This document shows positions 25,186 to 36,599 of a stretch of 64,000 nucleotides of DNA, in pieces. The notes beneath the pieces are model-generated. The model made no database searches. It was not told the DNA's origin and worked only from the letters and a program-made list of their open reading frames with translations. Source of the stretch: Epiperipatus broadwayi (lineage: Eukaryota; Onychophora; Udeonychophora; Euonychophora; Peripatidae); contig JAQFVV010006255.1 of assembly GCA_028023455.1 (NCBI GenBank), positions 2,976,001-3,040,000 of the forward strand, written 5' to 3'. A program made the translations under genes and the position numbers. Positions within the stretch are counted from its first letter, which is position 1. Each line of letters opens with the position of its first letter.

Positions 25186-25556
25186 TTTTATAATAATCAA
25201 AAAAGCAGGTCATATATAATATGACATTACTTTTGTAAGCTTGTATTTACAAAAATGCAATACACAGAGAGCTCAAACCAGCTCTTAATTAATAAGTGTG
25301 GTATGAGAAAATATTTAAAATCTCTATCCAGAACACTCTCATCTCCAGACCAACTGATTTCGAGCCTGGGCTCAAAACCAATTGGTCTGAAGATGAGAGT
25401 GTTCTGGATAGAGATTTTAAATATTTTCTCATACTGCACTTATTAATTAAGAGATTGTTTGAGCTATTGGTATGCTCTCTGTATTGCATTTTTGTAAATA
25501 CAAGCTTATAAAAGTAATGCCACATTATACATGACTTGCTTTTTTGATTATTATTA
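25186..25556. mobile_element. Foldback element with long, nearly perfect arms
   Basis: AATAATCAAAAAAGCAGGTC at the left is the inverse of GACTTGCTTTTTTGATTATT at the right. The arms continue through AAGCTTGTATTTACAAAAAT, CTTAATTAATAAGTG and GAGAAAATATTTAAAATCTC to a short centre near 25370. The two mirrored pairs of open frames across it on both strands are a consequence of the palindrome. No coding capacity. Confidence 0.8.
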
Positions 25557-25794
25557 TTTTACCTTTAAGGCTTTGGCTATGCTGAGGCTATTAAAACATG
25601 GTAGATCTGAATTTAATTCAGTCCCATATAGCTATTTAAGTTAGATAGCTGGATTTAAAGACATTTTCATGTCCAAAAATTTCAAAGTTTTTACTTAAAT
25701 ATACCTATGAAATAAGTGCTGGGTCTTGAGTTGATGTTTTAGATCTAGTGTCCAAATATTTTAGCCCTCCACTGACATGAGCCATAAGCTTAAA

Positions 25795-25912
25795 ACCAGT
25801 TGGTCTGGAGATGAGAGTGTTCTGGATAGAGATTTTAAATATTTTCTCATACCGCACTTATTAATTAAGAGCTTGTTTGAGCTATTGGTACGCTCTCTAT
25901 ATTGCATTATTA
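25795..25912. repeat. Third arm copy of the 25186 foldback
   Basis: The segment from CCAGTTGGTCTGGAGATGAG to CGCTCTCTATATTGCATTAT repeats the right arm (25379-25490) in the same orientation with few changes. It has no partner arm nearby, so it is a solo half element. Confidence 0.75.
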
Positions 25913-25919
25913 TATTTTT

Positions 25920-25957
25920 ATAATGGAAGACTGGAAAAATTCCAGTCTTCCATTATG
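25920..25957. repeat. Short perfect hairpin
   Basis: ATAATGGAAGACTGGAA pairs perfectly with TTCCAGTCTTCCATTAT across a 4-5 base A/T centre. It directly follows the solo foldback arm. It has no T tract or gene context that would make it a terminator. Confidence 0.6.
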
Positions 25958-26879
25958 AGTTTAAATTTATTTAATATAGACAGTCTATAGCAAACTCATT
26001 TAGATATCCAATTATTGTTTGATAAATAGATGTAAAATTATTTTTAGATAGAGGTTAAAATAAAAAGAAAATATTGTAAAGCTTTTATAATGTATTAGTT
26101 TGTTGATCAGTAAATCCTTTTCTTCACTTTCTCTGTAAAAAAAAAAATTGGGAAGGCCTATGACTTACAATTTCTAGCTTAAGGCTATATATATGATGAA
26201 TTATTTTTATTATATATAAATACTGAAAGAATTGGTCTGCTTTTACTATAGGATAGGGTCAGACAACTATGTGGTAAAATTTTAAACAAGATTATATGGA
26301 ATGAACATCATATATATGATTCAAATGAGATTCATTTGCCATTTGTTTGTAATATTATTTACTTTCCCAGAGTAATGTAAAATATGAATATTTTCAGATC
26401 ATAGATAAGTTTAGTACTTTTTAAATAAAAGATCTTACTTAGTGAATCATCCAAATAGTGTTTTAATTATAAATTTATTTAAACGCATATTGATTACATA
26501 AGTAATATTTACTAGGTTTACAGCCTTAGTAAATATTACCAAATAGTGTTTGTAAATGAGTTTCTAGCTATTTTTAATGAGAATATAATGACCCTATATT
26601 AAATATGATTAGTTTGAGATAATTGTAAAAATAAAAGGTATGATCTAATATGATGCTCCCTTTGCAATTGATGAGCAAAGTATCGTGCTTCTATGGACAT
26701 TGTGCTCATGATTATCTTATTTGAATGGCTATAAACTACCAACCAAGAATCATTATATATGATCAAATAATGTATATATTATCACATTCAATAACAAATT
26801 TTTAAATGGATTCAATAATTGTCTGCTAATTTTGAATAATTAAGTATATAATTATCAACCAATAATACTGCACAGGATT
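25958..26879. other. AT-rich DNA, nothing recognised
   Basis: Near 26507-26536, TAATATTTACTAGGTTTACA is followed by an inverse TAGTAAATATTA, a minor hairpin. Nothing else seen. Confidence 0.45.
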
Positions 26880-27540
26880 ATAATGCTTTATGAGTTAGCA
26901 ATAAACACAGCCTCGCATAATTAGGTAGAGCTAAGAGATAATAAATTAAACGCAACTTTATTTTTAAATTAGGACATTTCTCTTTGTTCATTAGATTCCA
27001 AAAGTGAAGGTCAGGATCTGAACAATGAACTTTTAAGTTCATTTTGTTTTGAAGAACTTTATATTTCATCATAAATAAAGAAAATATATTATTTATCTTT
27101 TTGATCATATTTTTCCATCATGAATGTCATCTTGGAAATGTCTCCCATAATAATAATAATAATAATAATATTTGTCTTAGTTGAATTTAAATGAATTTTT
27201 GAAATTTATCAGAAATATTTTAGAAATTTTTCAGGTCATTTTTTATCAATTGGAAAAATATTTGATTTAACTTGTTTTCAGCTATTGTTTTGTAAGTCTA
27301 AGTTCAATTCATTAAGACATTTAGTTAAATCCACAATGAAAACTAAATCCATCAATCAAACATCACTATTAAGATTATCATGCAGTTCTTTTTTTCTTGA
27401 CTTAAAAAAATCTTTTATCTCTTATAACAAATCTACCAATACATTACATGATGACCATTTCCTATGCTTACACAAGTTATTTTTAGCAATAGCAAACTCT
27501 CTAGAGATTAATGCTATCCAGTGGTATAGTTGAAATTGCA
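26880..27540 (-). pseudogene. hAT-like transposase relic (ZBED5/GTF2IRD2 type)
   Basis: On the minus strand, with several frame changes and stops, the segments appear in the expected order: REFAIAKNNL (the HREALAxK region), EIKDFFKSRKKEL, then VDLTKCLNELNLDLQ (about 27270-27320). These are followed by PDLHFWNLMNKEKCPNL and LALPNYARLCL (about 26900-27030), the position of the C-terminal dimerisation region. The family is the hAT-derived transposase-like group related to vertebrate ZBED5 and GTF2IRD2. The N-terminal BED finger, the catalytic centre and the middle of the protein are missing. I identified it from the LNELNL motif and the order of segments; a profile search would settle it. Confidence 0.6.
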
Positions 27541-27963
27541 CTACAAAAATATTATTAAGTGGATAATCTCTAGTCTAATGAATGACTAATAAAAATTATT
27601 AATGTACGTCAATCAAGTCATTTGTACCAAAGTTAAGAGAGTAGCAAGGTTGACAAATATCAGTTAAACTGCAGTAATTGGCTATGTATGTATAATGATA
27701 AAAATATGTTAAGAGATTGTGATATGAACCAACTGATGAGTGTTGATTCTGCACAAAATATTTATCTTGGGGTTCATACATCTTTTTCACATTTCTTAGG
27801 TGATGTGTTTATGATTATACCCCTCCACAAGATGTTGAAAGTAGATAGAAACCAATCTCTACCTTGCATGAAAGTGGTGTAGTGAAAATTACACTACAGA
27901 AATATTATTCATTAAGTGGATAATCTTTAGTCTAATGGATGACTAATAAAAATTATTAATACA
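27520..27963. repeat. Direct repeat of about 85 bp, copies 350 bp apart
   Basis: 27525-27604 (ACTACAAAAATATTATTAAG, GGATAATCTCTAGTCTAATG, then ATGACTAATAAAAATTATTA) recurs at 27888-27959 with a few substitutions and a 3-4 base indel. The repeats enclose sequence I do not recognise. They could be short terminal repeats of a small element or a local duplication. Confidence 0.6.
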
Positions 27964-28754
27964 CTTAATAATGTTAAATACTCTTATGAGAAAGTTGAAT
28001 TATAAAGTCCTCAGAAATAACTCATCACTTTTACATATACAAAGAATAAAAAAGATAAATCTTTTATCATAACAAGTGATTTGAAACTTGAACAAGGGAG
28101 TGACAGGTTAGTCTATTTTGTTATTATTAATAAGTTGTTTGTATGTGAAAAGTTTAAATAAAGTTTAAAATTCTCTATACATTCGCATTTACTAATGGAT
28201 GATGGAAATAGTCCAACATATTATCACATTTAAATCATCACAAACCTTCAGAAAAATATTGAGCAAGGGAGATTTTCTTTGTTTTCGAACAAATATCTAT
28301 ATAAGTGTTTGAGGTTGATTTTTTTTTTATCTTAATATTACTTTAAAAAAATATTTGCTTGAATTAAAACTGATATCATGATGAGGAATTTATATATTTT
28401 TTTCTTTACATATGTGTAAGTGACAGGATATTTTGGGGTTTTTTATAATTCAATTTTTTAGTTAAAGTATTTTTACTAATAGCTGTAATTTATTTATATG
28501 TAGATATAATTATTCTTAGGAAATACATTTGTTGATTTCAAAGTGTCTCCTAAAAATATTATTGTCATTTAGAATGTCATTCAGCTTTATGAAAAAACAA
28601 AAAAATATTTCACTAGTGAATGATCATATAATTTTTAAAGCTTCTGCAAAATTTAAAGCAGCATATTACAATTGAACTTGCATGAAGTTTGAAATTTACA
28701 TATAGCATATAATCAGATTTGTCTTTACAATGTAATAGATACCTGGTAGAACTG
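27964..28754. other. AT-rich DNA with a dispersed repeat word
   Basis: GATGATGGAAATAGTCCAA with ATCATCACAAACCTTCAG downstream (about 28200-28252) also occurs at about 47741-47799, which marks an older dispersed repeat. Otherwise no feature. Confidence 0.45.
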
Positions 28755-29060
28755 TTATTAAAACAGGCAAAACTCACTATACGTATTGTCACACACAGCA
28801 AGCTAGAGTAATCAATGGATGCCAGAAGGCTTGTGCATAAAATCCCCATCTAATGCCTACTCATCCAATATCCCCAGACTAGTTTCTGGTCTAGGTGCAG
28901 TGCTCTCAGATCCAATGATGAAGGCCACAAGCCAGAAACTAGTCTGGGATATTGGATGAGTATGCATTAGATGGGGATTTTATGCACAAGCCTTCTGGCA
29001 TCCATTGATTACTCTAGCTTGCTGTGTGTGGCAATACGTATAGTGTGTTTTGCCTGTTTT
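28755..29060. mobile_element. Foldback family FB-H, copy B, with a hammerhead-like motif
   Basis: Left part 28755-28889 is the inverted 3' section of the unit (AACAGGCAAAACTC to CCAGACTAGTTTCTGG). At 28890 the sequence switches to the forward strand (TCTAGGTGCAGTGCTCTCAG) and runs to TGTTTTGCCTGTTTT. The arms are close to perfect complements over about 120 bp and share a CACACACAGCAAGCTAGAG variant not seen in copies C and D. A forward hammerhead-like motif lies at 28915-28944. I find no convincing target duplication. Confidence 0.8.
28915..28944 (+). ncRNA. Hammerhead-like motif, FB-H copy B
   Basis: ATGATGA, an A, the stem GGC/GCC with loop CACAA, an A, then GAAAC and TAGTC. It differs from the CUGANGA core only at the first base. 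The A-A mismatch next to stem II is a departure from canonical hammerheads. Confidence 0.4.
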
Positions 29061-31680
29061 TTTCATTTGTTAAGTTGAAAACTTTGGATAGGATAGGTTG
29101 TGTTGACATTGAAGAACTTAAATGTCGAATGATTTTCATAGTAGTTGGCCATAGAATTATTATATTTTAATTATAATTCACATTTAATTGACATATTCCA
29201 TGACCATTTTATTTAATTGATAATATAATGACTTTCATTTTTGTAGGCATGATAAAATCATGTAATTGATAACTCAACTCTTGTAGCAGACACTCTAGTA
29301 TGTTCATATCAAATATAAATCCCCAAAGAAAGACCTATTAAACCCTACGTGGTTTCTCCCGCTGATTGAGGGGGGGGGAATCATAATTATATTGTATACC
29401 ATAAACGCCATCTATCAGTCAATTCTTAAAAAAAATTGTGGGTTTCTATTTAACGTTGAGGCCTGGCCAATATATTAACAATTAATGATTTAATTTTTAT
29501 TTTGGATCAAAGTTGTAAGGACAATTTTTATACATTATATATAGAATTTTTATAATTAAATCAAATCTAAATACTAATGTTTAAAATCGTATTAGATGTA
29601 ATATATGCAACAGCTTTTAATTTTTCTTGCTCTCCACTTTTTTTTACTAGATTTTTTTTTCGATAGTAAAAACAGAACATGTTTATACTTATTGAATGGT
29701 AGCATTTAGCTCTATTTCGTTTATACGCTACTTATTAAATGTCGTTACGGAATTTAAAAGTCTATGTTTAATTATGCAAAATTTTTTAAAAATAATTAAA
29801 TATGTAATATTCGATACAGCATTTGCTATTTAAAGTTATGCTTATAAAAAATTAAATTGAAGCGTGTCATGAGTTGGCTATAAATCTGTCAACCATTTCC
29901 AGAGATCAGTTGTCAGCCGAATGAATTACGAAGCAAAACTTACTCACAGATATTACCAGCCATTGTTTTTATTCAGCTTATTGAAATGTCAAAACCAAGT
30001 AGTCGTAAAACTTTCAAAAATTGTTGAGAGAAATAGTTATAATTTCACACGTTTCCGTTATTGTCAAAATGAAAAATTCTATTTTGTCAATTTAACAATA
30101 AAATATTAAAATGTAATATTGCAGAAATGTTAAATTTACATATCAATTCAAATTTTATTGTTTTTATTACGTTTTTACATATCTGGAATAAGCATAATTA
30201 TATGCAAATTATTATATTTCTTTTAAAATAAATAAATAAAAGTTAATCAATTTTAGATGCAAATAGGAATCAGATTTTAATATTTAAAAGCAGTTTAAAT
30301 TTATTATTTTTTATTATAATTGTAATTTTTCGACATTTGATTTAAAACTATAATAGCAATAAGATGTTGGAACAATATCGGATTCATCTTTATGATCTGC
30401 TTTCTTATTCCAGTTAGGTAAATTAAAAAAAAAAACTGCCTTAACTGGTTATATCTAATCTTGCTATACGTCATATTTTGACCAGCAAAGGTTCATGTGA
30501 TGCTTAATAATTAGCAAACCCAAAGAACGGTGCCTTTTCTTTTATTAATTCCTATAGATGACTGTTATAGAAGTCTTAGCTTTGAAGAGAGCTGTTTAAA
30601 CACTATTATACCTATAGCTATACATGAATAAACATAGTGTTAGACTTTTTTTTTATCCATGGTGAAGATTGCAATATGTTCAGAGTACAGTTTTTTTTTT
30701 TTACAGACATGCCAAATGAATATTAGACTACTTTTCATTAAAAAAAAAAAAAAAACCAAGTAGAAATAGTTAATTTAAAAAAAATGTATACATAAAGAAT
30801 GAGGAATTAGTTTATAATTGCTTTAAAACTATTTATTGACTAATATTGGATGATTGAATGCTGGTTATGGATGAGCTACTAAAAAAATACTTGTTATTTG
30901 GAATTTCTTAGATACTTGAAAAACAACTAATAAGATTTTCTACATAAACCTCATTATCAGCCATGAAGCCTGAACTTTCTTTTCACTCTTTTTCTCCTCC
31001 TCCTCTCTTTTTATATAAATAAAAGACGTTATGATTTTGATTAATTTATCTGTATGCCATGCTTTAGGAAAAAAAATTTAAAAATAAAAGAGTCTAAACA
31101 ACCCAATTAGTGATATCAGAATTAGTGTAATAAATACTCCAAAAAAAAAAAAAAGAGAGAGAGAGAGAAATATTGAACTATAAAAAAAATAAAAATATAT
31201 ACAACAATTCACAATAACTATATAAAACAATTCATGAATCACAATATGGCCATTTATATTTCATGCTGTTTTTAGTATGTTTATTTGACATTTTGGTATG
31301 TGGTTTTTTTAACTTCTACAATAAATTGTACCTTTTTAAAAACTTGTTTGATTTGGAATTATCCTTGCATTCTATTACCAATTATATATTTCCCACACAA
31401 CAGTTAATATTTCATTTCTTTAGAGTCTCTCTGATAATATATTTATTATAAATAGAATTTGACTCTCTTATAAAATCTTTGCAATAATTCATCACAAAAT
31501 ACTTCACATGCTCAATCCAATAAAGATGTGCCAGTAAAATGAAAACTTATTGATTGGATTTATCATCTTACCATAATATTTTTAGAATTTACCCAAGCAT
31601 CCTTAGAAAAGTTTTCCAATGCCTTTATGTTATGTTGATGGGAGCTTTATATCTCATTTTCCAGACAAGTTGGGCAAAAT
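29061..31680. other. AT-rich DNA, nothing recognised
   Basis: A GGGGGGGGG run lies near 29370. Some CpG-containing words occur between 29340 and 29900. Frames at 29921-30109 and 31263-31451 carry no recognisable content. No repeats found. Confidence 0.4.
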
Positions 31681-31683
31681 AAT

Positions 31684-32447
31684 AACTATATATATATAAA
31701 TAACCATTAAGCATCACATGATCACCATCTCTTATACTAGCACATAATTGTTTATAAACAAGGCAAAACTCTCCATACAGTAGTGCCACCCTGTGCCAAT
31801 CAGAGTAATTATTGGATGCCAGAAGGCTTGAGCATAAAATCCCTATCTAATGCCTACTCATCCAATATCCCCAGACTAGTTTTTGGCTTATGGCCTTTGC
31901 CAGTGAGGAGCTTTGGATCTGAGAGCACTGCACCTAGATCTTACTCTGGTTGTCATGGGGTGGCACTACTGTATGGATAATTTTGCCTTGTTTATAAACA
32001 ATTATGTGCTAGTATAAGAGATGGTGATCATGTGATGCTTAATGGTTTAACACCAATCCTGTTAATAGTATAGTGGTGGCTATGGTTGTTAAAGAGCCAA
32101 AGACACCAAAATGTATGGGTGCATATGACTATATAAGCTATTGAGCTTAGATTGAAAATATTTTTGTGTTTTCCAATTTCATTCTCATAGTTTTATAGTT
32201 AAGTAGAGATAAAAGGTGGTTGTGGGAGAGTTGCATCAGATCCTAAGATCTAGGTGCAGTACTCTCAGACCCAAAGCTCCTCATTGACGAAGGCCACAAG
32301 CCAGAAATTAGTCTGGAGATATTGGATGAGTAGGCATTAGATAGGGATTTTATGCACAAGCCTTCTGGCATCCATTGATTACTCTGATTGGCACAGGGTT
32401 GCACTACTGTATGGAGAATTTTGCCTTGTTTATAAACTATATATATA
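31684..32447. mobile_element. Foldback family FB-H, copy C: inverted partial unit plus full forward unit
   Basis: From about 31700 the unit runs inverted: the unit start (GCATCACATGATCACCATCT), the end (AACAAGGCAAAACTC), then back to about 31945. The forward strand resumes at about 31950 with the unit end (GGTGGCACTACTGTATGG, TTTTGCCTTGTTTATAAA), followed by a complete forward unit to 32434. Outer flanks are AACTATATATATA at 31684-31696 and 32435-32447, a possible 13-bp target duplication, although of low complexity. A forward hammerhead-like motif at 32284-32313 reads TTGACGA-stem-GAAAT, and a decayed inverted one lies at 31873-31903. A 65-codon frame at 31783-31980 is incidental. Confidence 0.8.
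32284..32313 (+). ncRNA. Hammerhead-like motif, FB-H copy C, decayed
   Basis: TTGACGA, A, the stem GGC-CACAA-GCC, A, then GAAAT and TAGTC. Two core positions differ from consensus (C3 to T; the final C of GAAAC to T). Confidence 0.35.
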
Positions 32448-34258
32448 GTTAATATAGCTGAGAAAATACACTAACATTTGCTTTATTAAAAGATAGTTAT
32501 TTCTAATCTATAAAGCAGTGATAAAAATATTTTTAAATTGACTTATCAAGTTGATAAGAATTCCAGAGTAAAAGATTTGGAACATATTTCTTTTTTTGCC
32601 TGGATGGTAAAGCTTAATTTTAATTACTAAACCAAAGTCTTTATAAGTTCCATTCAAAATATTAAAATTACTCAATTTATAACTCTTTAAAATGATGAGT
32701 CTAATATAACCAACAGCATACAATTTCTCCAAAAGTCATAGATAATGTTTCTGTTTGCTTTTAATTACTTTAAATTAAAAAACTTCATTATCAAACCTAT
32801 ATTGCATTTTCACACACCATTTTGAAGCCACTTATAAACTGTTCTAAATATCATTATTATAAAAAGGAAATAAAAGTTAAGGTCTAACAATATGTCTGTA
32901 TTTAACAGTAGTGTGTTTTAAGTACCCCATTTGTAATCAGTCATAACACTTACCTGTTAATTAAAATTGTATAATATGAGTAAATTTCAATAGAAAGCCA
33001 ACTAATTTTAAATATTACTATAAACAATTTTTTTAATTGCCTTAGACAAATAGTTAAAAGCAATAGAATTTTGTTCTCAACATTTTCCTGCATGTATGAC
33101 ATCACACTATTTTTTGATTCTCTTAAACCATAACAAGTCTATGGTAAATCTTCATTTATGACTGAATGTAATTTATTTAATAATATCATTGAAATTATTT
33201 TTTACTGTAGTGAATAATAATATTCCATGATTAATTGCTTCAGTTTTTTAATATATAATACATTTTTAAAAATTGAAACAAAGAAACATTCCTAGGATTA
33301 GGTATCACAAATCCATGAGCCAATACATCCTTTAAAAATTCCAATAGTTTGAAAACTATCATCACCATATTATAGACTTTCTTCAGGTAATTCAATAATG
33401 TGCACCTTTTCCATTGTTAAGATTACAAAAAATTATTCTAAATTCATTAATATGTAGGTTTGATATAAATAATTAAAAATCATCATTTGAACTCTTGCCT
33501 CATTAATCAAAAAATAAGAAAAATAATATTTTCAATGAGCAGTGAATGGGTATCTAAATATTTTTTAGCTAGAAGGTAATCTTATCCACATCATTTATTT
33601 AGTTTGATGAATATTACTTTTCACTGTTTTTGTTTTAGAGGTTTTTCTTCAAAATAAACTACTGAAACGTATATTGATTATCGTTTTCTGAGCAGAATCT
33701 ATTAAGACTATCACAATCTTGAAATACATATTTTCTATTAGTCAAAATATAATTCAATTCTATTTTATTTATATTTGAGTTTTTTCATGTTCATTTATTT
33801 TTTGAAAATTCCACAATCTACATCTTATTCTAATTTCCGATATGTTTTTTTTTTTTTTTTAATAATTACAGTTTTTTCATAAAAGGGAAACTATATTCTT
33901 TGAGTACATATTTTACTACTTCATAAAGTCTGACATGAAAGGGTTTACATGTTAAATGAATCACTATTTCTCTGTTAATATTTTGAGAAGAATGTTTAGC
34001 ATAGAAATGAACTTTTTAGTTTTCATATGTTTTATGAAGTTACATTTTATTCATACTGGGACTCGATAATTGACCCAATTTTTTTTATGAATTCTTTTTT
34101 TTTTTTTTGTAAAATCGAGTGCTATAAAAAATAAGTAAAAACGTTTTTCTACATCATAATTATTGGAATAAATATTAGACATTTTCATTGTATTTTTCTG
34201 ACTTGTTTGTTTTAATGTAGAATTGCAATTGTTTTTATTTCTTTTACTGAACACAATT
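32448..34258. other. AT-rich DNA, nothing recognised
   Basis: Poly-T runs (33847-33860, 34080-34110) and short frames only. Confidence 0.45.
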
Positions 34259-34264
34259 GAAAAA

Positions 34265-34708
34265 CAATATTATCAACAAATTAAAAATCCTTCTCCTTTT
34301 TCTTTTCAAAAACTTTATTTTTTTATATCTCAACACTGAACATATATATACATTTATATATTACAAAACTCCAATGTTTCAACTGTTTTTATCTCATACA
34401 GTCATTTTCAAGGATCTGCAACAACAATATGAAATACATATTTATAAATAAACTTTAATTACATAATTAAAGTTTATTTATAAATATGTATTTCATATTG
34501 TCATTGCAATAATAAAGTTTATTTATAAATATGTATTTTATATTGTCGTTGCAGATCCTTGAAAATGACTATATGAGATAAAAACAGTTGAAACGTTGGA
34601 GTTTTGTAATATATAAATGTATATATATATATGTTCAGTATTGAGATATAAAAAAATAAAGATTTTGAAAAGAAAAAGAAGAAGGATTTTTAATTTGTTG
34701 ATATTATT
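34265..34708. mobile_element. Inverted pair of PLE tails (palindrome)
   Basis: The right half (34550-34708) reads GATCCTTGAAAATGACTAT, GTTGAAACGTTGG, an AT-rich tract and AATAAAGATTTTGAAAAG, the same order of elements as the PLE tail at 12622-12749 but with a different sequence between them. The left half (34265-34425) is its reverse complement. Between them a unit of about 45 bp (AAAGTTTATTTATAAATATG, then TATTTTATATTGTC) occurs once inverted and twice forward. The piece therefore derives from a second PLE family, deposited as an inverted dimer of tails with no coding part. Confidence 0.75.
34555..34599 (+). ncRNA. Hammerhead-like motif in the second PLE tail
   Basis: TTGAAAA, T, a GACT/AGTT stem and GAAACGTT. 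It has the same altered core as the motif at 12622. The inverted copy at about 34374-34415 has a better stem (GACTGT/ACAGTT). Confidence 0.4.
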
Positions 34709-36599
34709 GTAGAACATATATATTTTAAAAGAAAAAGTGGATGTACCTTTGCTGTGTTATTATATTTGAAAAACAATATCTATTATAGGTATTCACATAA
34801 TATAAAGATAAACATGTCATTCAATCTATAGGAACTGTAGTTTTTGTATATTTTTGCAATGCCATAAAGACTGTCTGACCTTATGTTTTAAAATGTAGAA
34901 GGTTTTGAATTTAAGGACTACATAACAATGGGATTCTACCTGCGTAAGATGCTTATGCATGCACAAATACATAGTACTAAGTAAAATTTTTAAATAATTT
35001 TATTGTCAATAGTATATATCTTTAAAATAATTGTTTAAAGTTATTATTTGTTAATTATTAAAATAAATACATTGTGTTTAGAATGTTTTCATTCATTGCT
35101 TTTCAATAGACTATAATATATATTTAATTTTCTTCTCTTAATGAATAATAAATGTGAACAGAATATTTTTAAATAAATAGTAGGCAGATTTTTAGTACAC
35201 TTTACATATTCTTGTCAGTTGTGTTAGAGAAAATATCTGCCAAGTATTTTGGAATAATATTTTGAGATTTATAAATAAGTATCTTCAATGCAATCTGTAG
35301 TATATCTTCTTATTAGATAGCAGTTAATAATATTATTTATACTAGAGTGTGGCTATTTTTTATTTATAAATATTCTAGTGGCATATGAATTTACCTATTT
35401 GCGTAAGGTTACACAACTTTTTATATTGCTATTTAAACACAATATATCCATCAATTGCGTGGTAATATATTTACATTTAGTATCAAGCATACTGAAAATT
35501 CTCATATATGAAGTTTAGATTGCTATTAGTGTGAATTAGGCTTTCATTTAACATTTTAGCACAACTAAAAATTTATATTTAATCTAAATAAAAAATATTT
35601 TTGGATCATATCATGTATTAGTTTTCTGCATAGTGAAATTATTCCATTCATCACACAGAGAATCCTGTTAAAAGTTTCTAAAATCTTCAAAAAGATCTTA
35701 TTCACTAAAACAGAAAATTCCTTTGCTGAACTATGTTGCCAACATTTTAACAAATTGCATTATCTTTGTCAAGGCTTAGGTTATAATGAAGAACTGTTGT
35801 GTCTCAAGTAATAATGAGATTGTGATTGGGCACCAATTAAAGAACATTCATTTATATATATTAGATAGTTGTCCAATTAGAATAGGAGGTGGATTAATAA
35901 AAAAAATTGTATTTCCATTTGTTTTATAGTCAGGCGATTTATTAAAAATGATTTTAGAAGAAAGAGATAAAATAATAGCTTTTCATACCATATTTCTTCA
36001 CATTTATTTAAACTGTTTGACCTTTTTAATATTTTAATAGATCTCTCATAGTTTTTAAATCATATTTTTTCAAAACAGCTAATATTTTAGTATTATCAAA
36101 GTCAGGGGTGTGACCCATTTTTAAAAACTGTGATGTAAAAGCTAATGTAATCAACTTTTGATTGAAGGCATTTATATCTCTGACTCTGACACTAATAAGA
36201 CTATTGAATAATCCATATAGCCTCTTGACACTGTGAATATAGAATTTCTAAGACACCTTGGTGTTCTAAAAGTACTCCATTTTTAGACTTATGGAAAAAT
36301 CACCCAGTCTTTTGCTAGTGGAAAATATAGTGAGAATGTTGAAATAGTCTACTAATCTTGTCCGTTACTCATTTATTACAAGATAAGGCAACTGTATAAT
36401 CAATTGAAGAATTCTCAACATTGACATCCTTTGCTCTTCTTGGTAATGGCAGAATAATAAATTAAACATGGAGTTTGATGATTTTATATATAGAGCTTGC
36501 AAAATAAGCTCTTAACAAGTTCTTAATAAGCTCTATATATAACATTTGTAAACATGAGCTTTATTAAATTAGGTCATGTGACTTGATTTTTTATCATTT
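34709..36599. other. AT-rich DNA, nothing recognised
   Basis: No frame of coding character or repeat. The part from about 36050 is slightly less AT-rich and could be an unrecognisable 5' part of the LINE relic that follows. Confidence 0.4.

Noticed and set aside
25227-25525. Four overlapping frames on both strands
   Set aside because: They mirror each other because the region is a palindrome; none resembles a protein family.
25920-25957. Hairpin as a transcription terminator
   Set aside because: The window is eukaryotic and no transcription unit ends there; it is better explained as a repeat remnant.
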